From Portulaca oleracea (lineage: Eukaryota > Streptophyta > Magnoliopsida > Caryophyllales > Portulacaceae), in NCBI GenBank assembly GCA_029582165.1, contig CM055892.1:10860254-10924253 (forward strand): a stretch of 64,000 bases of DNA. The letters run 5' to 3'. Made by a program: the position numbers and the translations under genes. Below are positions 43,734 to 54,798 of the stretch, in pieces; the first letter of the stretch is position 1, and each line of letters begins with the position of its first letter. The notes beneath the pieces were generated by a model that had not been told where the DNA came from, searched no databases, and saw only the letters and a program-made list of their open reading frames with translations.

Positions 43734-44695
43734 TGTCATAAAAGGAGGTTGAGTTTGGATGATTTTGGTTGTTATTAGTAAGTGAGTTAGCCTTTAAAGT
43801 TGGTTGCGCGCGGAAATTTGCTGCTAATCCAACCTAAGTGCTAACTTAATTACTCATAACTCCAAACGAAGACATAAATTATGTAAATAATTATATCACG
43901 TACATCCATATTTACTTACGTAAGTACTCAACAACCAGTAGCTACATACTTAGTGAATAGGTTATTTATGATGGTAATTTAGAGTAGTAAGTACGTAGGG
44001 AAATTTATATTTATAGTATCGTAATGAGGATATATATATATATGTCATAAAAAGAGGTAGAGTTTGGATGCTGTTAGTGTCCAACGAGTGTGTGTTTCGT
44101 GATCTGATAATCTATGGTTGAAAGGGACTTGCATGAGGCGTGTTGACTCCCCTTTATTCGTCTGGTTACCAAAAAGCAGCGCAATTTTCCTAGGTGAAGT
44201 TGCACGAGGTCTATACAGTGCACTGGAAGTTAGAAGCGTCTCTGATTCGATACAATGGAGTGTTTCTATTGCGCAGATTGAGGGGTAGCAAGACAAGGTG
44301 GGTTTGAAAGAGAAGCTCACAGTAAAGGGTCTAATATATAGAAATCCAACACCATTTCTATTAGACGCTTTACTATGAGCTTCTCTTTCAAACCCACCTT
44401 GTCTTGCTACCCCTCAATCTGCGCAATAGAAACACTCCATTGTATCGAATCTGATACGCTTCTAACTCCCAGTGCACTGTATAGACCTCGTGCATTTTCA
44501 CTTAGGAAAATTGCGCTGCTTTTTGGGAACCAGACGAATGAAGGAGAGTCGGTACGACTCATGAAAGTCTTTTTCAGCCATAGATTAACAGTTAACAAAC
44601 ACACTCTCCTTGGATAATAACATGATCCTCTTGCCTGGTGACATAGCTTACTTGTTGTTGTCATAAAAGGAGGTTGAGTTTGGATGATTTAGGTT
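43734..44695. repeat. Large inverted repeat with about 280-bp arms inside the CACTA element
   Basis: Arm 44041-44320 and arm 44372-44660 are inverted copies, roughly 85-90% alike by eye, around a loop of about 50 bp. Both arms contain CTATACAGTGCACTGG and TGTATCGAATC or its inverse. GTCATAAAAGGAGGTTGAG occurs just outside (43735, 44661) and in variant form at 44043. Each arm keeps an open frame for the same peptide (FVWLPKSSAIFLGE / FVWFPKSSAIFLSE), whose origin I do not know. Transcripts would fold into a long hairpin. Confidence 0.85.
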
Positions 44696-44835
44696 ATAGC
44701 GTATACGATTATAATTGTGAATTTAGATACAAACAAAATAATTTATTTTCGTTTATTTTTTTAAGTACTGAGATGGATAGATGTTTATTATTAATTAAAT
44801 TCATTGTGGGTTTGAATAGTAGATTCACGTACATT

Positions 44836-46098
44836 ATGGACGGGCCCCCACATCGCCGTTGGATGTACGAGAGGTTTGAACCGGGTAGGAGGGTTATCAG
44901 GGCTGAATGGGCTGCTGGGATAGCTATGTTTGATCAATTTGCAAAGAGTAATTCGTATGAGTATCCGAGGACTGGAAAGTATCGGTGCCCATGTGTGAAG
45001 TGTAAGAATAAGAGCGGATATAGTCCCGATGAAGTTAAAGAACATTTGTATAGGCGAGGGTTTATGGAACAATATTGGTGTTGGACGAGCCATGGTGAAG
45101 AATGGGGTGACGATGGTGATGAGGATGGCAGCGGTGACGATGGGGAAGGTGAGGGTGAACCGTATGCAGGTAGTCCCCAGACAAACGAGGAACCGAATCA
45201 GCCACCATTCATCGACAGAACGGAAGAGATGATGAATGATTTCATCATAGCGAACGAGGCGCCTAATGCAGGAGCTCAACAATATTATGATATGCTTCAA
45301 TCTGCTCAACAACCTCTATGGGATGGGTGTGCGACTCATACTGAGTTGTCCACTGCTGTGAGACTGATTAGTCAGAAGTCGAAGCACAATTTCTCGGAGC
45401 AGGCAATGAACGATATCATGGAACTGATGAGCGAGAGCTGTCCCCAGCTGAACCTAGTCCCTAAAAACTACGATGAGTTGAAAAAGAAGGTTAAGAAGTT
45501 GGGGATGGGCTATGAAACAATTGATTGTTGCTTTAGTGGATGCATGATCTACTATAAGGACGATGCACATCTCACTGAATGTAAATTTTGTGGCCATTCT
45601 AGGTATAAGCCACAGAAATCGTCAACCACGACAAAGAAAGGGGTCCCGTACAAGAAAATGTTTTACTTTCCCTTGACCCCTAGGTTGCAGCGTCTGTTTG
45701 CCTCGAAGAATACGGCCGGGCATATGAGATGGCACGCGGAGAACAAGCGCGAGGAAGGTGTACTTTGCCATCCTTTGGACGGCGCCTCGTGGAAAATGTT
45801 CGACATCATGCATCCGGACTTTGCGAGGGAATTGCGAAATGTAAGGTTGGGCCTGTGTGCGAATGGGTTTAGCCCGTTCAACATGACAGGGAGATCTTAT
45901 TCGATATGGCCGGTTGTAGTTACTCCTTACAACTTGCCACCTGAATTGTGCATGACAACACCATACATGTTCCTCATGTGTATTATTTCAGGTCCGAAGA
46001 ACCCCGGAAATAAAATTGATGTCTTCCTCCAACCCTTGGTGGACGAGCTGCAACGCTTATGGGTGGGTGTTGAAACATACGACATCTCCAAAAGATAA
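44836..46098 (+). pseudogene. CACTA transposase (TNPD-type), N-terminal part
   Basis: ATG 44836 starts MDGPPHRRWMYERFEPGRRV, the usual start of the transposase-associated domain, with CPCVKCKN and HLYRRGFMEQYW. An acidic linker follows (about 45095-45200). The Transposase_21 region comes next: YETIDCCFSGCMIYYKDD, CKFCGHSRYKP, PLTPRLQRLFASKNTAGHMRW, LGLCANGFSPFN and PPELCMTTPYMFLMCIISGP, up to VGVETYDISKR. The frame stops at 46098. About 300 or more residues normally found between YDISK and MYPFER are missing, so the catalytic region is incomplete. An upstream in-frame stretch from 44674 is probably leader. Confidence 0.9.
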
Positions 46099-46100
46099 AA

Positions 46101-47472
46101 TTGATGTATCCCTTTGAGAGGTATTTCGGGTGGTTGAAGAGGAAAATAAAGAACAAGGCACACCCTGAAGGATCTATGGCCCAAGCGTACCTCATGTTTG
46201 AGATTTCCCAATTCGCATCTACATACTTTGGGACGGATAATGTATCGTCTTCTACATCAACAAGTATGCGTAACGAGGACGAAGGGGATGATCCTATGTT
46301 ATTGTCGGTTTTTAAGGACAGTAGGAGCCCTGTGGGAGGTGTAAACACAAGGTGCCTCAGCGATCAAGAGTATAGAGCAGCACACCTTCATGTTCTATTG
46401 AACTGCAAAGAAGTCAACCACTACTTAGAGTAAGCAATAATGCTCACTAACGACTTCATTAAATTAATATGTATTATAGGTGTAATTAATGAGCTTGTTT
46501 CCCTCGCAGCTTGTTTAAGAATTACAAGTTGACTTCATTTCCGAACACCACAGACACTCAATTGGATCAGATGATTGAAGTAGAGTTCGCTCAATGGTTT
46601 TATCAGCTATCTGTGAGTAAAACAATCATTTACAGAATTTCAATTTTGACCATATGTAACCAAAACTTAAACCATTCAACATCTAACGGGTACTCCAAAT
46701 GTAGGAAAATTGGGATGCCTTTCGGGTTTACGAAGATGAGCGTCATGAACACCTTTATCAGTTAGCCCGAATGCCTTCCCCTAAAGTGACCACCTGGAGT
46801 GCTTACCGAATCAACGGGTTCTTATTTCACACACAAGCAAGGAATAACTCAGTGGCTTCGTATAGTGCAGGGGTGTGTATCAAAGGCACGGGTGGCGGTG
46901 GATTTATCGATGACTTCTATGGTGTTCTCCAAGAAGTCATTGCACCGGAATATGTTGGGCCTATCAACAAGAAAAGCATACTGTTTAGATGTGATTGGTT
47001 TGACAATACCCCGATACGAGGTGTACGTTCACCAAGGTTATGCCCGTTTGTTGAATTACACAAGGACAGACGGTACTGGAAGTACGACCCATTCATCTTG
47101 GCAGGGTGCGCAACCCAAGTGTTGTTCTTGAATTACCCGACAGGCATACGAGATAAAGCTAACTAGTGGGTTGTGGTTCCAAACAAACCATCTTATGCAC
47201 AGTACAAGCAGTTCACCCTTCCGTTGGCCATCCAAGATGACCAACCAAGAGCTGTTGTCCCGATCAACCCCAATGACGGTACCGTATCACAAGTACTCGC
47301 TATTGAAGGGGTGTTCGATGAGGTTGCGGACATGGACAATGCACAATTAATAGTGGGTGGTAATACGTCCGATGTAGCCAATGAAGACGATGGAGACACC
47401 GAGGATGACGAAGATGATGATGGTGACGATGATGAGGTGAATGAGGACGATGAAGAAAACGAAGACTATTAA
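46101..47472 (+). pseudogene. CACTA transposase, C-terminal part (DUF4218/DUF4216 region)
   Basis: Exon 46101-46429 begins MYPFERYFGWLKRKIKNKAH. Intron 46430-46509 (GTAAGC..CGCAG) leads in phase to 46510-46612 (LFKNYKLTSF). Intron 46613-46704 (GTGAGT..TGTAG) leads in phase to 46705-47472, with GVCIKGTGGGGFIDDFYGVL and FRCDWFDN. A single TAG at 47164-47166 interrupts it before an acidic tail (EDDEDDDGDDDE). Intron phases all agree, so gene structure is clear. This half is out of frame with the N-terminal half at the deletion junction (46096-46101). Confidence 0.9.
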
Positions 47473-47712
47473 ATAACAATATATTAAACGAATTTTGATT
47501 GTGTTACAATTGTCTTCAACGAACACATATTATGTATTCTATTTTCTAAGTGAAACGAATTGATTGTGTGCCTAAGTGAAACTAATTCAATGTTTATTCT
47601 ACTTTTATTTTACTTGCTATTTTATATTACTAGTTCATATTACTTGCTATTTTATTTCGTGCAAGCTGATACTAATTCAATGTTTATTCTACTTTTATTT
47701 TGCAGTTGCATT

Positions 47713-49997
47713 ATGTCAGGAAGAGATGGATCCCGCAGACCTTTGACCCGTGGTGGGTCTAGACCCAATGCGAGGGGTGGTTCTTCATTGGCCCCACAGA
47801 CTCCATACATTCCCCAGTTTGATCCTGGCCATGAAGCTGCTTCTCAACCCGAGGGGAGCAACTACGACTTCTTTTCACAGCTAGACCCATCCACTCTGGA
47901 GCTCATGCCGTTCTTTGCGGGTAGTACTGTGCTAGTAGGGAACGAGACGATCGGTGGGTTTTATGCTCAGAGGCATTAGGGGGGGCCCAAACTGATGATA
48001 GGGGTGACCAAACTGATGTTGGGGGTACCCAAACTGAAGGGGATGGAACCCAGGTCGAACAGGGCGGGCCGCAGACTGAAGGGGAGGGCGACACTACCCA
48101 AACGTCAGGGAACGATATCACCGAACGATATCGAATTCAACTGGACGTTCGGGCGGACGCTCAAAAAACGACGGATAGGAAGTTCATCATTAGACCTTGT
48201 AATGGCGCGTGAGTATCAATCTGAACTTTGATTATGCATTTATAACTTAATTTGCGTTTAAATATATATAATTTTGTATGCCCTCAATCTAATCGATGTT
48301 TCATTTCAAATTTATTTAAGTGTGGCGCTATATGGGGCACACGCAACGAGGGCCATCATGGACATAGTAAAGCAGAATTTCTGAGGCTTCTGGCGGTATG
48401 GAGCAAAGTGTCGCAGAGGACACGGGAGTTGATATACGACGAGTTCAGGGTAAAACTCTCACATTTTTCCCTCTTTAAATTTTCTTGGTTTATTAATTCA
48501 AAGTTATGATATATATGGTTTAATTTATTTGCATGTTTAATTCTTCATGTATGGTTTAAATGCAGAAAAAATATTGGTGGGAGGACCAACACGAGGCCTA
48601 TATACGTGATTGGTTCTTTAGGAGGGCCCAAAAACAGTACGCCGATGCTATCGGCAAATCCAAAAAACGATGGTTGGCGGGGAGAGGCAAACCCAAATGG
48701 ATTGTCGACGACGAGATTTGGGAGAAATTCATTGCTCATTGGCAAGACCCCAAATTCGTTGAAAAAAGCAAGAACATGAGCAAGGCAAGGAAGATGAACC
48801 AAGATAAGGGCCCGTCATCGCACACAAGGGGCCCAGTTTCCTTCGGTATCGTCAGAGAGAAGTTGGTAAGTTAATTATGACTTTAATTATGGTTTAATTT
48901 AACGTTTAATTTATATACGCACTTACGTACAGAAAGAAAAAAAACGATGGAAAAGACCCTGACATATGGGAATAATTCGAAGCGACCCATATGAAGCAGG
49001 GCACCAATCAGTGGGTGCGACAGGTTCCGGCAACTTGGGGTAAGTACCTTCATCATCCAATATTTAAGTTATTATAATCGTACGTACACGTAGGAACATT
49101 AACTTTAATTCGCTTATTCCAACTACTCTTTCTTTGTATCGACCAGGAGACGATGCATAGTGATTATGAATTGTACAGAAGAGAGATGGAGGCAAAACAA
49201 CGGGAGGACGGTCAACCAGAAACTCCCATTATGTCTGGAGACGAGTTCTGGTTGGACAAACAACTGTAAAGTCGGGGACAAGTCATGGGCATGGGGGTTG
49301 TGGGGGAAGCTATGAAGACACAGTTCCCCCACATCTTATCGAGGAGACGTCCACGACGTCGTAATAACACCGATAGCGTCGACGTCCGAGCCTCTATTAC
49401 GGAGATGAACAGAGATCTTCAGCGTCAACTCGAGGAAGAGAGGCAACAGCGCGAACAAGATAAGCGCATGTTGCAGGAACAGTTCCAGATACAATTAGAG
49501 GAACAACAACGCCGATCTGACGCAACCATTGAGGAAAAGGTGAGGCAACAAGTAATGCAACAAATGTTGCAAATGCAAAGAATGTTCCAGCAGCAAGCAA
49601 GTCAGAGCTGGCAAGCCCCTTTCATCACTGGATCTTCCTCTGGAAGTCAAGTGCCACACACCGACCTCCTCCATCGCCGCCCGCCGCGCAAGACTTCTCG
49701 TCACCCCGCCTCAAACCCCACAACCTCAGCCCACCGTTCCTCCCGAGGACTCGTTATATGCTTACCCAGGTAAGCATATTTTTTTCCATAAACACAAAAT
49801 TAAATTACTAATTACATGTTCCAATAATTATTTAATTCATTTTGATTGAATTTCATACCTTTCCAAATTATTGTTGTATCCCAGGAGGACAATACCTATT
49901 CCATAGCCTCGAAGAATTGACACAACGCCAGAATCAGGGTGATGATGGCAACGATGAGGAGGAGAGCGAAAGCGATGATGACGACGCCGCCGTGTGA
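47713..49997 (+). pseudogene. CACTA second gene, TNPA-like / Transposase_24 family
   Basis: ATG 47713 starts MSGRDGSRRPLTRGGSR. A shift near 47975 leads to a Gly-Gln-Thr-rich repeat (QTEGDGTQVEQGGPQTEGEG). Following exons, separated by GT-AG introns, encode KVSQRTRELIYDEFR (48323-48449), then WWEDQHEAYIRDWFFRRAQK, KPKWIVDDEIWEKFIAHW and HTRGPVSFGIVREKL (48566-48867), the Transposase_24 core. After further exons comes a Gln/Glu coiled coil (49400-49600, RQLEEERQQREQDKRMLQEQ). The final exon ends in EEESESDDDDAAV at 49997. The family binds subterminal repeats in En/Spm. A stop near 49268 and the shift damage it. Confidence 0.8.
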
Positions 49998-50440
49998 CAA
50001 ACCCTAAACATTTAAACTCTTTCTTAATTACATTCGTACTTATTAGCTAGTACATTATTTAATCCAAACATCGAAATTGTTTTCATTATGTTTGTGCACA
50101 TACGTACAAATTAATTAACTTAATTAACATATATATATATATATAATAACACGTACGTACACATGAGATTAATTGTATTTAACAACATAATCGACAATGA
50201 AACATATATATAAAAATTAAATTATATACCTAGAAAAAATTAGAATATAATTAACAATAATAATAATTAATAATTAACTATATCTAAAAAATATATACAT
50301 ATATACATCATAATTAGCTATAACTAAAATTAAGAATATATAATAGTAATAGTATCAATAATAATAATAATAATAATAGTAATAATAATAAATTAGCGCG
50401 CTATGCCACCATGCATTGAAAATTTTCAAAAAATTTAGCC
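49998..50440. other. AT-rich 3' part of the CACTA element
   Basis: TA and AAT repeats (for example AATAATAATAATAATAATAG at 50360-50385). No gene. Confidence 0.6.
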
Positions 50441-50914
50441 AAATTAGGCGTCTATTTTCCCGCCTAACAGACGCCCAAATTATTGAAAGTGAAAATGACG
50501 TCTGTTTGGCGGGAAAACGTACGCCATTTTTGACAGCCTATATAAACCAAAGCCCTCAAACTTCCCTCCGAATTTTTTCCCTCCCATCTCCATTTCTTTT
50601 CTCTTATCTTCTCTCATCAATTCTCTCATTTCCCCTAACCTTCAAAACACCACAAATCCATCCAAGATTGATGAATTGAAAATTTTACAAATTGAAGATT
50701 GAACATTGGAGAGTGAAGATTGAAGATACAAGATTGAAGATTGAAATATCAAGATTAAAAAATATTGAAGTCATATACTAATTGTAATTTAGGTTTTTAT
50801 TTTGTTTGTATCATTTAAGTTAGTAAAAATCATCATTAATAAAGTTGTATTATATATTTTTTTATTTGTTAAAATATATATTCATTATCATTTTATTGTT
50901 GTTATTTCTATAAA

Positions 50915-50960
<46 letters not shown>

Positions 50961-51477
50961 GAAATTGTACATTCATGAATTGCAAATATATATCATTTAT
51001 TATTATATAAAATGTATTTATTTTTATTATTATTTTCATTATTAATGTCTCCACAATTCTTATTAAACAATTTAATTACAAATACAAAAATTTAATTTTT
51101 ACGCTTTATTTTATAATTAGAACACTCAAAATATACTATTTATTCTAATTATTTTCATTAATGAAATTCACATTTTTTTTTAAATTTCTGTAACCCAAAA
51201 TCGGCGTCTGTTTGGGATGAAACAGACGCCGTTTCTGCATAAAAAACGGCGTCTGTTTTATGCCAGACAGACGCCGATTTTGGTCTGACATAGGCCTCGT
51301 AGTCTGCAAAAATTTTGGCGTCTGATTCAAACAGACGCCAATTACAGACGCTTTCTTAAAAAAGGCGTACTAGGTTTTGGCGTCCGTTTTAATCAGACGC
51401 CAAAACCATTTTGGCTTCTGTTTACACCCTTATCAGACGCCAATTCCAGACGTTTTTGGGAACCAATTCTACTAGTG
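50441..51477. repeat. Right subterminal repeats and TIR of the CACTA element
   Basis: GGCGTCTATTTTCCCGCC with AACAGACGCCC (50447-50477), then after a TA microsatellite (50921-50951) a dense block: GGCGTCTGTTTGGGATGAAA with CAGACGCCG, GGCGTCTGTTTTATGCC with AGACGCCG, GGCGTCTGATTC with AGACGCC (51203-51345), GGCGTCCG with CAGACGCC, and the final CAGACGCC before the tip. Several pairs form short stem-loops. Confidence 0.85.
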
Positions 51478-51480
51478 TAC

Positions 51481-52429
51481 TATCAATAATTTTCTATATT
51501 TATTTTAAAATAAATCTCTTTTTAATTACTCCAAATATAAAAAGAAAACAATAGAGCTTTCTTTTGAAAAAAAGGAGGATATTCATTAAAAAAAAAAAAA
51601 AGGAGTAGCATAGCCAAACGAATCTTAGCATATCAAAATAAGGGTCTTTCTAACTTGGAAAGGAAAATAGGTGCGATTGATTGATCAAATTTGGAAACAC
51701 CGCCAAGACTCTGTGTCAACTACGCTAATAACACTTTATTCTTAACCCCTTCCGTATCGGATATATATACTGTCAAAGTTATCTGCAAACTCTCTTCGTC
51801 GCTCATCTGGGATTGCAACGCCCTTCTTGATTGTATCGAATTAATTTACTCTTGGACTACATTGGTTACTTGGTATCAATATCTCGAGCAATTTGGTGGT
51901 TTTAGCTGATTCAACTTCGTTCATTTGGACTTATCATCAGGTTAATTCTCCCTTTCTTTCATAATTGTATTTAGTTTCAATATTTAATCGACAATTTGTT
52001 AATACCTTTTGGACTTTTTTGCTTAGCAGTAGAGAAATTGGGATATTTCTCATTCAATTAGGTTAGTTCTCACTTCTGTTCTTAAATTGGTTAATTCTCA
52101 AACAGGCTTATTCAGGTTAATCAGCTAATTTGGTTCTACAGATTCTACAATATATGTTTTTTCTTTAAAAAAATTCAAGGCAATAGCCCAATTATTCATT
52201 CAACAGTCAAAGGCGCCCATGAGAGCTAGCCCAAGTACAAGGCACTAACAAAATTAGGCTCATAATGTTCCAGCCCACCAAAGCTAACAATTTCTAACCA
52301 GATTACAACCTTCACAAGATCAATTAGCAAAATTAAAAAAACCCTATGTGTTGCTTTTCTCCTTCTTTCCCGTGATTTTGCTTCTCCTTCTAGGCACTAC
52401 TTCTTCCTCCTTTTCCATCCCCATCTGTA
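51481..52429. other. Unassigned DNA right of the CACTA element
   Basis: An open frame at 51691-51909 resembles nothing I know. No RNA gene or element end seen. Confidence 0.5.
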
Positions 52430-53830
52430 AATCGGTATTATAAATACATCTTAAGTGCGGAAGCGGATCGGTTTGCCGAGATGTTGTTCCACGAATAAGA
52501 TTTTCACGTTTTTGGTCCCACAAAGATACCGGTGGCTACACACAATGTTGCATCACCGAGAATTCACACCCAAACCTTTTTACTCGAATGATGACAATTC
52601 ATAGAGAGAGAATAGAAATGAAGAAATGAAAAAAATGAAAAAATAAATTTTTCCATCAACCTAAAATGTCTCTCAAAAAGACATATATATATATATATAT
52701 ATAGGTTGACTTGTTGGTTATGATAACTACATTTTGGATAAGAATTTTTATTCTTATCTCTTATGTGGTTGTTATCTACTAATAGCTCCCACTCAGCCAC
52801 ATAAGCTGAATAGGTGAAAAATTCTAATAATGTACTTCTCTCCTCGTCTCATACAAGGAATGGGGTGTGTGATCGATAAAAGCAAGTAGAGTTATGTCAA
52901 ATCACTATTTGACCAACATAACACTGTCTAAAGACCAACAATGCCTAAACCATCCATAACATCACCAAAAGGCATACACTGTTCCTTTATGCCAAACGAT
53001 ATATCATTGACTATTTCCAGTATATAGTCACCCCGACTGATATGGTTAATGTGGAATAGTTTTTCTTAACTACTCATGGTATTTCATTTTAGTGAGATCA
53101 CTTTCCTAGCTAGTGTGTTACGTTGAACTGTATAATTTCATAGTCCTTGGAGTACACACTAAAGTAGCAACCATCTCACTTAGACTTCATGCCATAGTAT
53201 TAAGTTAAAGGGAACTGCAAAGTGTAGATAACGAAATCTACTAGGATCACACAGTGACAAGGTAGGGAAACAATTGTCACTCCACTAGATCGACTTTTAG
53301 CACACACAGTATGAAATGTGTGTCATGGTATAACTCCCACTAAGGTAAATTCGTCACTTTTCTTTATACCATGCAGATTACAAGTATAATTTTACCTTAA
53401 AACTAACTTGAGTTACCTAAGCAATGTACTCAGCACAGCTTAGTCATTCTTGATCCGGCTTAAGGCTTCAATATAAGGTTGTTTTATATTCGATTTTAGA
53501 AAATCTCATCTTGGACTTACTAAGGCGACTATTTAATCTCATTATTTATACTACCAAAGTATAAATATCACCAATGTTACACACTTAGTGCCAAAATTGA
53601 TTAAGTCTCATCTAAACCACTACTTAAGTACTAAGGTTGATAATCTGTGTGACTAAATTATCTGAAGCCTAGTGACTAACACATGTGCCTATTACGTAAC
53701 CATAAAAGAAATAACACAATAAACATTTGGATAAAAGAGAAACATCAATCTTTATTACACTGAAATGTTGATTGTGAAGCATATGTCCATACAAGATATC
53801 ACATACAACTAAACTCTCTTTAAGCCTAAA
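52430..53830 (-). repeat. Copia 3' noncoding region and probable LTR
   Basis: Noncoding sequence directly after the Copia RNase H on the minus strand. It contains a TA repeat (52684-52703) and a TATAAT-like site near 52440. No second LTR is available, so boundaries are guesses. Confidence 0.4.
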
Positions 53831-53834
53831 CTCA

Positions 53835-54771
53835 TCATGTGAGCTTTGAACACATCTCTAGGGTAGGCTTAGTTAGAGGATCAGCTATCATCTTATTAGT
53901 AGATAAGTATCTTACAACAACTTCCTTTTGTTTTATTGTGTCCCTCGCGAAGTGGTAGTGCCTCTTGATATGCTTAGCTTTCCTATGAAACTTAGGATCC
54001 TTAGCATATTGAATAGCAACAGTATTATTGCACCACATCTCCACTGAATTATCAATTCTCGAGGTGAGATTGAGATCTTGGAGAAAGCTCATAAGCCAAA
54101 CTGCCTCTTGAGCAGCGAGGTAACAAGCAACATACTCGGCTTCCATGGTCGATAACGATATGCAGTCTTGCTTCTTACTGCACTAAGATATCGCTTCCCC
54201 ACCAAGAGTGAAAACATAGCCCGAGGTTGACCTCGACTCATCAAGATCACCACCCCAGTCTGCATCTGTATATCCCCTCAACTTAAGGTCTCCACCTTGA
54301 TAACATAATATCAAATCTGTGGTTCCTCGAAGATAGCGCAATATTCTTTTGGCAGCTTTCCAATGATGAGGTCCCGGGTTGTTTTGGTAACGACTTACCA
54401 ATCCAACTACGAAGCAAATGTCAGGCCGTGTACACAACATCGCATACATTAGGCTTCCTATGGAACTAGCATAAGGGGCCTTACTCATTCTCTACTTTTC
54501 ATAATTTGTCTTAGGGCATTGTTAAAGACTTAAGGACAAACCCTTTTCAACTGGAGTATCAACGGGTTTGGATTGATTCATTTGAAACCGTTCTAGAACC
54601 TTCTCAATATATGCCCTTTGGCATTAACCAAGAAGTTTCTTAGACCAATCCCTAATTATCTCAACACCCAGGACATACCTGGCCTCACCCATGTCGTCCT
54701 TCATCTCAAGGAGGGAGGACAGTCTTTCCTTAACATTATTGATCATCTCCAAGTTGTTTCCAACCAGTAGT
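53835..54771 (-). pseudogene. Ty1/Copia pol fragment: end of RT and RNase H
   Basis: Minus strand: LLVGNNLEMINNVKERLSS and YVLGVEIIRDWSKKLLG in broken frame (54771-54490), then the RNase H region with SIGSLMYAMLCTRPDICF, YTDADWGGDLDESRSTSGY and MEAEYVACYLAAQEAVW, WCNNTVAIQYAKDPKFHRK and HIKRHYHFARD to 53835. One TAG near 54180 replaces the usual Trp after GGEAIS. Upstream sequence is cut off by Tat-2, right after the position where the YVDD centre would be. Confidence 0.92.
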
Positions 54772-54798
54772 TGTAGACATCGAGATTTGCACCGACAT

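Larger units (their letters stand above)
42399..51477 (+). mobile_element. Complete CACTA (En/Spm-type) transposon, 9,079 bp
   Basis: The left tip CACTAGTAGAATT (42399) and right tip AATTCTACTAGTG (51477) are exact inverses, flanked by the 3-bp duplication TAC (42396-42398 and 51478-51480), typical of CACTA elements. Subterminal zones (42420-42670, 50445-50530, 51195-51460) carry many GGCGTCTG / CAGACGCC motifs. Inside are a TNPD-type transposase and a TNPA-like gene with Transposase_24 similarity, both damaged. Confidence 0.95.

Noticed and set aside
44045..44617. Two frames giving nearly the same protein from opposite strands
   Set aside because: They mirror each other because the DNA is an inverted repeat. 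Reported as a repeat, since no known protein matches.
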